64,000 bases of DNA from Labrenzia sp. PHM005 (GTDB lineage: Bacteria; Pseudomonadota; Alphaproteobacteria; Rhizobiales; Stappiaceae). Below the pieces are notes generated by a model. The model saw nothing but the letters and a program-made list of their open reading frames with translations, was not told where the DNA came from and made no database searches. The position numbers and the translations under genes were made by a program. Positions within the stretch are counted from its first letter, which is position 1. Each line of letters opens with the position of its first letter. The stretch is from contig NZ_CP041191.1 in NCBI RefSeq assembly GCF_006517275.1, positions 2,847,001 to 2,911,000 on the forward strand. Reading direction: 5' to 3'. Shown here piece after piece: positions 57,052 through 64,000 of this stretch.

Positions 57052-57869
57052 GGGCCCAATTGCTCCTACTGAAAATACCGAAAAGTGATTTTGAAAATCC
57101 AGTAACTTAATACATTTTCGATCCCCTGTTTGCACATAGTATTTGCGTCCGAACTGAATAAATTTCTAGGTACCGTGAGGCTATGTTAGTTGCCCCGCAT
57201 TCGTTTCGTACAATATCGTGACTGCGCAGTTAAATGTGGGTTTGGTTGTGGGGGAAGTTATCTGTCGAAGTAAAATATTATAGAATGTGCCGCCAATAAT
57301 TTATGTATCGAATAATGGGAATACTTGTTCGGGGTAGTATATTTAGCCAAGAATTTTGGCATATTTTAAACCCTGAGCTAGGAGCCAAGTAATGCATCTT
57401 GAATGCAGCTAAGTGCTTGCGCCCGCCAGCAGGGTATTTAGAGCAGATGGCAACGTTATTTAACAGAGAGTATGAAGCATTCGGAAAACTAGCCACGGTC
57501 ATCACCAAATCGACGCGGATGAACTAAAATTACTGTGCCGCTCATATGTGAAGTCGCTAATCCAAACTATTCAAATTCAAAAACCGAGGATTATTACAAG
57601 AATTGCAATCTTATCGTGTCTCTCGATACCAATGTAATTTATAAGAATTATTACAGGTGCAAATGTCAAGGCATTGCAACCTGTTTGTCCTTAACGCAGC
57701 GTTTTGACCGAGCAGAGGCTTTGGCCTGCCAATTCGCGCCAAACCTGACCCTGACAATGATCCTGACAGGTTGCAAAATACCGCGTGCTCGAAAGGCCCG
57801 CGGTCGCGAATAAGCCCGTGGGCATGATTGTCCCTGAAAGGACCCGCAAGGCTCCCTTCAGGGCGCAGT
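57052..57869. other. Intergenic region at the cargo/backbone boundary
   Basis: About 818 bp, AT-rich in 57270-57660, holding the promoter of the leftward GWA-GT4 pair and one copy of the degenerate repeat (57773-57850). Frames of 60-90 codons exist on both strands but show no motif. Confidence 0.5.
57773..57850 (+). repeat. Degenerate ~80-bp repeat, right copy
   Basis: Aligns without gaps to 29633-29710, in the same orientation, sharing GCGAATAA-CCCGTGGG and CTGAAAGGACCCGC. It lies just downstream of the HTH gene. Confidence 0.6.
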
Positions 57870-58850
57870 TTACCATTGGATTTTTCTCAGGCGGCGCTTC
57901 ACCGAATTCTGGATGGCTCTCGTAAAATACTTCAAGCTACTGGGCGGTTCTTGGCATCTCGCCATAACCTTGGCAAGCATTGGGACGATGTCTAGATCTA
58001 CATCTGCGCCGAAGTCGTGCCACTCCAGAACGGTATCAAGGCCGTCAGACAGGTTTGAATGCTCAAGATGGATGCCAACAAAGAGCAGCTGCTGTTTCAC
58101 TTTTTCAATGTAAGGGGAGGCTCCTTGGGCCTTCATTCGAAGTTCATTGGCAGTCATCACCGGTTGAGCGCGGGGGTGTTGTGTCAAGGTTGAAAAGCCG
58201 GGCATGGTGACGCTTTTGTCGACCCTGTCCGTTTTTAGTACTGCGTTATTAGACTTGACGTTCTTAGTGTGGCCGCACCGCTCGGGCCTGCCCTGCGCTG
58301 CAGGCGCTGCCGGAATAGCCCCATTATGGGACTTTAAAACCTCGCTTGTGCCTGCTGGTGGCGCTGTCGAGGCGACAGGGCTGTCGTCATAGTTGATGAT
58401 GTATCCAAGAGAACAACATCCTCCATCAGGGCGCCGGTTGTTTACCCGTTTGAGCCAGCCAAGCGCTTCAAGGTTGTTGACGGCTCGCTGAACGGTTGAC
58501 CGGGCAAGGCCGAGTTCCTTGGCCATTTTGTTTTGGGAGCGGATTGTGTGCCCTTGCCGATTTGTGCTGTAGCACAGTAGGCCCAGCACCCTGAATTGGG
58601 TCGCGGACAGGTTCTTGTCAAACACTGCGCCGGACGGAATGATGGAGAGGCGAGGACCGCGGCGTTTGGGCGGGCCGCCGTCTTTTGTGTTTCTGTGCAT
58701 TTGGCGGCGCTCTGGCCCAGTCATTGGGCCTGAGGCCTGTCCTATCGATGGCGGATCCGTCTTATTTATCTTGAGCCGTTCGTCGTCATGAATGGCCTGA
58801 TTGGAAGTTTCCGTTTTCGATTTGAAAATGGGTTTTTTTGAAGGTCTCAT
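57870..58850 (-). CDS. Helix-turn-helix protein, replication-initiator-like
   Basis: The 326-residue protein has a winged helix-turn-helix near residues 85-150: LSATQFRVLGLLCYSTN, then KMAKELGLARSTVQRAVNNL and EALGWLKRV. The long Arg/Lys-rich N-terminus and poorly conserved middle are like replication-initiator or regulatory proteins found in small integrative elements. The ATG is preceded by GAAGGTG, which overlaps the end of the AlpA-like gene. Whether it allows replication or only regulates excision cannot be seen. Confidence 0.72.
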   Translation of the reverse strand: MRPSKKPIFKSKTETSNQAIHDDERLKINKTDPPSIGQASGPMTGPERRQMHRNTKDGGPPKRRGPRLSIIPSGAVFDKNLSATQFRVLGLLCYSTNRQGHTIRSQNKMAKELGLARSTVQRAVNNLEALGWLKRVNNRRPDGGCCSLGYIINYDDSPVASTAPPAGTSEVLKSHNGAIPAAPAAQGRPERCGHTKNVKSNNAVLKTDRVDKSVTMPGFSTLTQHPRAQPVMTANELRMKAQGASPYIEKVKQQLLFVGIHLEHSNLSDGLDTVLEWHDFGADVDLDIVPMLAKVMARCQEPPSSLKYFTRAIQNSVKRRLRKIQW

Positions 58851-58852
58851 TT

Positions 58853-59077
58853 TCACACCTTCAATGCACTGGTTGAGGCCGCGATGCGGTCGTTGACCCA
58901 GGCCTGCAAATCGTCTGGCCGATAGCGAACTGCACGGCCCAGTTTTACAAAAACAGGTCCTTCTCCCCTGACCCGCCAGGCTTGAAGGGTTCTGATGGAT
59001 AGACCCAGATATTCAGCAGCCTTGGTTTCGTTCAATAAATGTGTGTTGGGTATCTCTCGAGATCGTTGCATAACCAT
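58853..59077 (-). CDS. AlpA-like excisionase/DNA-binding protein
   Basis: The 74-residue protein is a small MerR-like helix-turn-helix of the AlpA/excisionase group: LLNETKAAEYLGLSIRTLQAW, then the wing GPVFVKLGRAVRYRPDDLQAW. Such proteins bend attachment-site DNA (recombination directionality factor) or activate integrase. It sits between the integrase end and the HTH gene and is coupled to the latter. Confidence 0.85.
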   Translation of the reverse strand: MVMQRSREIPNTHLLNETKAAEYLGLSIRTLQAWRVRGEGPVFVKLGRAVRYRPDDLQAWVNDRIAASTSALKV

Positions 59078-59161
59078 CGCCTGTGTTTCGGTTTCGATGG
59101 TTTGAGACTGATTTCAATTTACGTTCCGAAATAGGGAGGGGGTATTAATTGGCAGGAGGGG

Positions 59162-60022
59162 TTATTTTAAAACTTTGATTCCACGATATTTTTTGGGGAT
59201 TGTGCCGGATTTCTTCCAGTCTGGCGGGGCGTATTTGTCCCAGATTTTGTCAAACCGGTCTTCGCTAAGCTCAGGGAACTTGTGCTTTGCCTCTCTAAAA
59301 ACCCAGGGCCGACCGTAACATTTGAAATACTTGAAAAACTCATGGTCCAGCCAAGCCGCGATCTTGGGATCAGAAAGCCTCGGGGGCTTGTTGAGGTTAC
59401 GTCGTGTTTCGTCGGCAAGCGCTAAACTGGCATTGGAAAACAAATGAAACTGCTTTTTTGGAAGCGGCATTCGGATCGTATTGTTGGAAAAATCGAGATA
59501 GATGCGATCGGGACGAGAGCGCCAGTCGGATCTCTGCAGTATTTCCCGGTGTCCTGACACACCGCGTACCCAAATCTCGATGTGTCCGTCCGAAATGTTC
59601 TGAAAAAACACCTCGAGATAACTCAGGATCAGATACACCGCGTTCCGGACAGCATCTGGTTTTGCAGGGATAACCGCACCGTCCTCGACTTTCACTCTTA
59701 TGTATCGCTTTTGGCGGCGCGCAGCATCTCCCGATCTCGAACCACGATTGGGGTTTGGCTGGCGCTGAGTTTTGTCTGGCAGTTTTCTTTCTGTTGTGAC
59801 TCGCCGGCATGCGGCATCAACATCGAACAAAAACGGGACGTATTGGCCAAATATCCAGCTGATCAGGGCAATATTTGTGTCGGGAAAAGTTGGATCCGCA
59901 GCCGCCGCATGGGCCTTTGCAGTTTGCACATCGTCTGCGGTCCAGATCAGCAGCTCGAATGCTTCCAGAAGCGTTTGCCCGTTCAAGGCTTTAAGATTCT
60001 GTCTTGGAAACTCAATGATCAT
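59162..60022 (-). CDS. Hypothetical protein of the integration module
   Basis: I do not recognise this 286-residue protein. It is basic, with a helical N-terminal third, a middle segment with DGHIEIWVRGVSGHREILQR, and a C-terminal KHKFPELSEDRFDKIWDKYA helix and basic tail (KKYRGIKVLK). It lies between the integrase and the AlpA-like gene, a position often taken by element-specific regulators. Start is uncertain: ATG at 60022 or TTG 30 bp upstream. Confidence 0.6.
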   Translation of the reverse strand: MIIEFPRQNLKALNGQTLLEAFELLIWTADDVQTAKAHAAAADPTFPDTNIALISWIFGQYVPFLFDVDAACRRVTTERKLPDKTQRQPNPNRGSRSGDAARRQKRYIRVKVEDGAVIPAKPDAVRNAVYLILSYLEVFFQNISDGHIEIWVRGVSGHREILQRSDWRSRPDRIYLDFSNNTIRMPLPKKQFHLFSNASLALADETRRNLNKPPRLSDPKIAAWLDHEFFKYFKCYGRPWVFREAKHKFPELSEDRFDKIWDKYAPPDWKKSGTIPKKYRGIKVLK

Positions 60023-60092
60023 AAAACGCAGGTGTTGTTGAAAAGTGTGCAATCATAAATAGTTTTATGCACAAATTTCAACCTAAAGGGAC

Positions 60093-61415
60093 TTAGCTAG
60101 GGAAGGGGCGCCGTCCGGGAAACTGGATGACATTGCCATCGGCCTCCAGTTCTCTGGATTCCAGCGCTTGACGCTTCGCCAATCCTTCAAGAAGGCGTTG
60201 ACCGATCAATTCTGACAACACCCGGATCGGGTCGAGATCCGTATTCACATACCGGTTTGTGATCGTAACATTGCGATGGCGGAGAAGGTGACTTATCAAA
60301 AATGCGTTTCCTCCGGCCTGGGCCGCATAAGTGCCGACCGTGTGGCGAAGGTCATGCAGGCGGATGTCTTCGATTTGCGCATGCTCCCGGATCCTCTGCC
60401 AGGCGTTTTGAACGACTTCCCGGGTGATATGGCGCGTTGCGTCCGCATCGCGGGGCAAGATGTAGTTGCTTCGCCTTTTTTCATACAGCTGGGTGAGAAG
60501 TTTCATCACGGTGTCGCTGGCCGGATGCGGTTTGCGTCCATCTCCCTTACGGCTCGGGAGAGCGATAGTCCGGTTTGGAAAATCAATATGCGACCATTCT
60601 GTCGTCAGGATTTCGGAGACACGCGCGCCGGTGTGCAATAGCAAGCGCACGGCAAAAATCGCTGGTTTGCTGACGGGTGTCCGGCGGTCGTTATGTTCTT
60701 TGGGCAGGTGTTTGCGTGTCCTTTGTCCGGCTTTGATCACCCAGGGCAATCCAAATCTTTCAGCTTCATCTAGTGTGGCACCCAGCCGGCTCAGCTCCTC
60801 GTCAGATAGAAAACGATCGCGCTCCACTTCCTTGTAACGTTGGATCAAGCGCACCGGGTTCGACAGCTCCGGCCGCAATCCCCAGACCTCCGCCAGATTG
60901 AGGGCCTTTGACAAGACCGACAGCACCAAATTTGCTTGCCGGGGGGTGTGTTTCAGTTTTGCATGAAGCTCGGCAACATCCGGGCGTGTCAACTCGGTGA
61001 CCTTCATGGCGCCAAAATGCGGGCGGAGGATTTTTGTAATAATGCGCTTGTGGTGAAGTTGGGTCGCTTTTGCGTTGTGCACCATGACATGGTCGGACCA
61101 ATACTTGTCCAAGAGATCATTGATCGTGGGGGCCGACCGCAAACCTTGCCGGGTCATCAGCGGATCGTGGCCGTTCCGGACCTGGACAATCAGCTCGCTT
61201 GCCATCCGTCTTGCCTCTGCCGGGGTGAGGGCGCCATAGGGTCCAATCGTCAAGCGCCGGGAGCGGGTCGTCATCGTGCGGTATTGAAGGATGAAAGATT
61301 TTTTGCCGCTTGGCAGTATGACAAGGCCAAAGCCTTTCAGACTGTCGTCCCACAAGAACCATTGTTTGGCGCGCGGCTTGGCGGCATCGATGGCGCGTTT
61401 TGATAACCGGGGCAT
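60093..61415 (-). CDS. Tyrosine-family site-specific integrase (P4-like)
   Basis: This 440-residue integrase recombines the island at tRNA-Lys. It has the DUF4102-type N-terminal arm-binding domain (LKGFGLVILPSGKKSFILQY), a SAM-like core-binding domain, and the catalytic domain with Arg in LHTGARVSEILTTEW, the H-x-x-R box HDLRHTVGTYAAQ, LLRHRN, and the nucleophile Tyr in NRYVN. The ATG has an ideal AGGAGG site 5 bp upstream, so the longer frame is not needed. It points away from attR, 320 bp inside it, and is likely functional. Confidence 0.94.
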   Translation of the reverse strand: MPRLSKRAIDAAKPRAKQWFLWDDSLKGFGLVILPSGKKSFILQYRTMTTRSRRLTIGPYGALTPAEARRMASELIVQVRNGHDPLMTRQGLRSAPTINDLLDKYWSDHVMVHNAKATQLHHKRIITKILRPHFGAMKVTELTRPDVAELHAKLKHTPRQANLVLSVLSKALNLAEVWGLRPELSNPVRLIQRYKEVERDRFLSDEELSRLGATLDEAERFGLPWVIKAGQRTRKHLPKEHNDRRTPVSKPAIFAVRLLLHTGARVSEILTTEWSHIDFPNRTIALPSRKGDGRKPHPASDTVMKLLTQLYEKRRSNYILPRDADATRHITREVVQNAWQRIREHAQIEDIRLHDLRHTVGTYAAQAGGNAFLISHLLRHRNVTITNRYVNTDLDPIRVLSELIGQRLLEGLAKRQALESRELEADGNVIQFPGRRPFPS

Positions 61416-61596
61416 CCTCGCCTCCTGTGACGGCATCAGACAGCAAATTCAGAGACAGATCAGGGCGCGGCATGGTTAGTTCCAGACCGCTTAGCCTGGG
61501 GTTCTGACGGCCTGACGGCTTTTGACGACCGGTCCGCCTTTCTCTTTTTTACAGTGGTCTTCTGTCCACGATTTGAGCCAGTTTTTCTGCTCAATT

Positions 61597-61617
61597 TGTG
61601 TAAGCACTATGTAAGCA
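61597..61617 (+). repeat. Putative integrase arm-type sites, right end
   Basis: TGTGTAAGCAC followed by TATGTAAGCA, with the same 11-bp period and orientation as the pair at 29372-29392; 119 bp inside attR. Confidence 0.65.
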
Positions 61618-61735
61618 GATGGAAGCGAATAAGCGAGAAAATGTCAATAGTTAATCGTAAAGATAAATTCATAAGATATTGAAATAATGTATCTAATGGT
61701 AGTTGTTCGCAATATGAAGTATTGAGAAAATGCTT

Positions 61736-61782
61736 CTCTTAATCAGCGGGTCTGGGGTTCGAGCCCCCACTCACCCACCAAT
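61736..61782 (+). repeat. attR: 47-bp copy of the tRNA-Lys 3' end
   Basis: Identical to 29282-29328. Only the 3' half of the tRNA is present, so this is not a second gene; it marks the right end of the island. Confidence 0.95.
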
Positions 61783-61841
61783 GTTTCCGAAAACATCCAG
61801 ATTGCGGTTAATGGTGTGTTCTCAGCGCGATGTCCGGCAGT

Positions 61842-62294
61842 TCATGCAAGCTCAAGATCTGCCAGAGCAGATTTTGCGTGCGCTGACGGCGGGCTGTGGA
61901 GTTGAAGCAGTTTGATGAGACTGAATACGCGTTCAAAGCCGGTCGCCGTCCGGAATTTAAGCACCAGGCGCTGCAGTGTCATGTCCGGAACCGAAGGGCC
62001 GAGTAAGGGCCCGGTGCGCTGAATGCCAAAAGACGGCTCTCCAGCAAAAGCAACGTGATAGGCTTCCGCCGCCGCTTCCAGATAATGATCCGGAAGGTTG
62101 GTCAGTACTGGCTAGTCATTGGAGATGGCGTTGGGAAAAATCATGCGGAAAACACTTTGACGGCCGGCAAAGGTGACATGGGGGACCTTGCCGGGATTTG
62201 CTTCTGGCAGGGTGAGGATGCATTTGGAGGAAAGCCGGGTTAACCGGGAATCTGAATTGATCAATCCATTGTTGGACCACCAAAGCTGAAACAA
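61842..62294 (-). pseudogene. Broken PAS-like domain gene beside the island
   Basis: A minus-strand frame reads KVPHVTFAGRQSVFRMIFPN, then a TAG, then continues PVLTNLPDHYLEAAAEAYH, GPLLGPSVPDMTLQRLVLKF and GFERVFSLIKLLQ in the same frame before its own stop. The pattern resembles a PAS sensory domain (PAS_5-like), and the TAG could come from a single change of a Trp codon (TGG). The N-terminal end does not have a good start. Function lost or never expressed. Confidence 0.4.
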
Positions 62295-62614
62295 AAATTT
62301 TTCTTCGGTGCCAGCGAGGCCGGATTCAACATTTTCGACTGGCAGTGATTTGACAAAACAAATTGGCCATCTGGCTGGCCGTCAAGATCTGCTGCTCCGT
62401 CACCGGGGGCGTTTTCTGCTGCCTTGGCAAAAATGTCGTCCTGGGCTGCTTCCGCCAACAAGGCCCGCTGGTTGTCGGATAACAAGGATGTCTGATCATG
62501 ATCGAATAGATGCTGGCAATAAAAATCAAGCAGATAAAGACAGTCACATCTGGCGGCCAAATGAAACAACTGCAGAAATGATTTTTGTTTGGCTGTATAC
62601 TCAGATGTATACAT
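62261..62614 (-). CDS. Uncertain hypothetical protein
   Basis: This 117-codon frame starts with MYTSEYTAKQKSFLQLFHLA and is rich in Asp/Gln/Ala in the middle. I do not recognise it, and its 3' end overlaps the broken PAS-like gene. It could be real or chance; composition is only weakly protein-like. Confidence 0.25.
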   Translation of the reverse strand: MYTSEYTAKQKSFLQLFHLAARCDCLYLLDFYCQHLFDHDQTSLLSDNQRALLAEAAQDDIFAKAAENAPGDGAADLDGQPDGQFVLSNHCQSKMLNPASLAPKKNFCFSFGGPTMD

Positions 62615-63150
62615 TCACGAAAATCCCTTGTTCATCGCGAACTGCAGCTTACTCTTAGAGGCTGGGTCATATCACTGTTTCTATTGGTAATATCAAAAAC
62701 TACAATTTTTCCAGATGATAGTTTCGCCGACGGATTTTTGCGATCGGTTAGACGGTTGGTTATCCGGTTTTCCAATGGTCTGGACGATCCCGGCCAGGCG
62801 GACGACGACATGGTCTTGGATGTTACAGGTTGACGGTCGCTGTCCAATTGCGCCTCCGGTCCTTTTCATGCCTTGTCTATAGGTCCGGTCCCAAGACAGT
62901 TAAATGCGGTCGGATGTGAGTTTTCTAATATAGGTTGTATTTGTGGTTGTAATTTCTACGTGTCGGGATAAAGTGATTGTATTGCACTTCAGATAGTTAT
63001 CTCAATTTAAACAATAATTAAGCGGACTTTCCAGACGGGTTCTCTCGCCGCGGCAACGATAAAGTCACAAAAATATTCACAAGAATTAATTCCTATCGTC
63101 TAGTGGTTGTGTGAACAAAACGTGTTCAAAAATGCGAGGCGAGACCCAAA
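62615..63150. other. Region before the ECF sigma gene
   Basis: About 536 bp, AT-rich from 62880 to 63120, with no supported gene. It should hold the promoter of the sigma factor gene, possibly recognised by that sigma itself. Confidence 0.5.
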
Positions 63151-63756
63151 ATGACGGGCAGGGACGCACAAGTTTTGACGTGGAGTGGACCAGCGCAAAG
63201 TTTATGGATGAGCTGGATTGATGATGGGCAGGTCCTGCGCCGCCGGGCGCTGCGTTTGACCCGCGGTGATCGGGAGGCGGCTGAGGATCTTTTGTCTGCG
63301 ACCTTAATCAAGGCGGTAAGTCATGTGGAAAGAAATGGCACAGACGTGCGCGAACCGCGGGCGTTTTTGCTGTTTGCCATGAAAAACGAGCACATCAGCC
63401 GGTTGCGCAAAGAGACGTCAGAGCGGCAGATCCGTGATTTTGGAACCGACATTTATCAAGATCATCAGGCAGGCCTTGCGGACCGCCAGCCGGATCAGGA
63501 AAACCTGCTGCGGCATCAAGATGCCCTGCGCGGTGTGCTGGCGATCGTTAATGCATTGACGCCAGAGTTCAAAAGGATTTTCCGGCTGCGGTTTTGCGAA
63601 GAATGCAGTTACCGGGAGATTGCCGGCAAGATGGCGATCTCCGAACCTCTTGCCCGCAAACGGGTTCAGCACCTTCGGGAGCATCTGCGGGCAGCTCTTA
63701 CGGATGAGCGCGGACACGCTACGCCACGCAATAGTATGTCACAGGCGGTGCAATGA
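63151..63756 (+). CDS. ECF-type RNA polymerase sigma factor
   Basis: The 201-residue protein is an extracytoplasmic-function sigma factor. Region 2 is seen in RRRALRLTRGDREAAEDLLS and REPRAFLLFAMKNEHISRL (residues ~30-95); region 4 is LTPEFKRIFRLRFCEECSYR then EIAGKMAISEPLARKRVQHL (residues ~140-185). No anti-sigma gene follows; instead an R-body gene begins 76 bp downstream. ECF sigma genes are a known component of reb clusters, so this sigma probably controls R-body synthesis. Confidence 0.92.
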   Translation: MTGRDAQVLTWSGPAQSLWMSWIDDGQVLRRRALRLTRGDREAAEDLLSATLIKAVSHVERNGTDVREPRAFLLFAMKNEHISRLRKETSERQIRDFGTDIYQDHQAGLADRQPDQENLLRHQDALRGVLAIVNALTPEFKRIFRLRFCEECSYREIAGKMAISEPLARKRVQHLREHLRAALTDERGHATPRNSMSQAVQ

Positions 63757-63832
63757 TGCGTCCATTTCCTTGACGGTGAGAACCGGACATTAGGCCTAAT
63801 GGATCGCGATCAAGACGGAATAGGATGAAGAC

Positions 63833-64000
63833 ATGGCTGACATCGTCAATGCACAAATCACGGATGCAGTGACCCAGACCAACGTCAAGGTGGTTGCAGA
63901 AGCACCGGCTCAGGCGATCGCCAGTCTATACCAGGTTGCCAGTCACGCCTCCGGATTGTCCATCCAGAATGCAGTTCACAGCCAGCAAGCCATGAACCAG
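63833..64000 (+). CDS. RebB-family R-body protein (partial, cut by window end)
   Basis: The first 56 codons read MADIVNAQITDAVTQTNVKV, then EAPAQAIASLYQVASHAS and GLSIQNAVHSQQAMNQ. This is the start of a RebB-type (killing-trait) protein, the small subunit that polymerises into coiled, extendable ribbons called R-bodies. The ATG has AGGATGAAG upstream. It follows the ECF sigma gene and is probably the first of several reb genes beyond the window. Confidence 0.9.
   Translation, partial: MADIVNAQITDAVTQTNVKVVAEAPAQAIASLYQVASHASGLSIQNAVHSQQAMNQ

Noticed and set aside
29329..61735. Prophage or conjugative element
   Set aside because: No capsid, terminase, tail, relaxase or type IV secretion genes were recognised; only an integration module and cargo.
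61736..61782. Second tRNA-Lys gene
   Set aside because: Only the 3' half is present; the D arm and 5' acceptor strand are missing.
61730..61915. Small open frame spanning attR
   Set aside because: It is made from the duplicated tRNA 3' end and has no start context.

Overview
The window reads as an alphaproteobacterial chromosome, most likely of the order Hyphomicrobiales (Rhizobiales) and perhaps a marine Stappiaceae (Roseibium/Labrenzia-like) strain. That placement is inferred from gene content and style (Zur-type box, ilvL-ilvBN attenuator, DUF1636/B12 operon, ECF-sigma plus R-body gene); it was not tested by a search.

Positions 1-29250 are ordinary core and housekeeping DNA: a ribbon-helix-helix protein, an FAD oxidoreductase, gatC-GNAT-gatA (tRNA amidotransferase subunits with an acetyltransferase between them), a TetR regulator, a periplasmic YHS protein, DUF805, a siderophore-interacting flavoprotein, a membrane diguanylate cyclase, a LysE exporter, an HD hydrolase with pdxJ, an EamA transporter, a Tat-exported tyrosinase with a secreted partner, a Zur-box-controlled zinc chaperone operon (COG0523 + DUF1826), serA, a cobalamin-riboswitch-controlled ABC uptake operon, a PAS-GGDEF-EAL protein, ilvB-ilvN with a peptide attenuator, and a small copper-related operon.

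At 29251-29326 lies a tRNA-Lys(CTT) gene. A 47-bp copy of its 3' end recurs at 61736-61782. Between the two copies sits a 32.5-kb genomic island with a tyrosine integrase, an AlpA-like excisionase, an HTH protein and an unknown protein at its right end. Paired 10-bp direct repeats just inside both junctions look like integrase arm sites. An ~80-bp degenerate repeat also brackets the cargo. The cargo is a secreted-protein and glycan programme: two RTX proteins and a serralysin-type metalloprotease all carrying the same short tandem repeat (aromatic-Leu-x2-Asn-x-Asp-Val ... His-Phe-x3-Gly-x2-Glu-Gly-Arg), many glycosyltransferases, a sulfotransferase, methyltransferases, a ParA-like ATPase, WecB/WecC (UDP-ManNAcA synthesis), a heparinase II/III-family protein and two proteins sharing a GWA-type domain. 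No flippase, polymerase, polysaccharide ABC exporter or type I secretion gene is present, so export must use host machinery, or the sugars decorate protein. Several cargo genes show decay: a truncated glycosyltransferase, a degenerate paralogue and a coiled-coil tract broken by frame changes.

Beyond the right junction (61783-64000) is a broken PAS-like gene, a quiet stretch, then an ECF sigma factor followed by the start of a RebB-family R-body gene cut by the window edge. The best candidates for something undescribed are the island's repeat-protein/glycosyltransferase system and the sigma-controlled R-body locus beside it.
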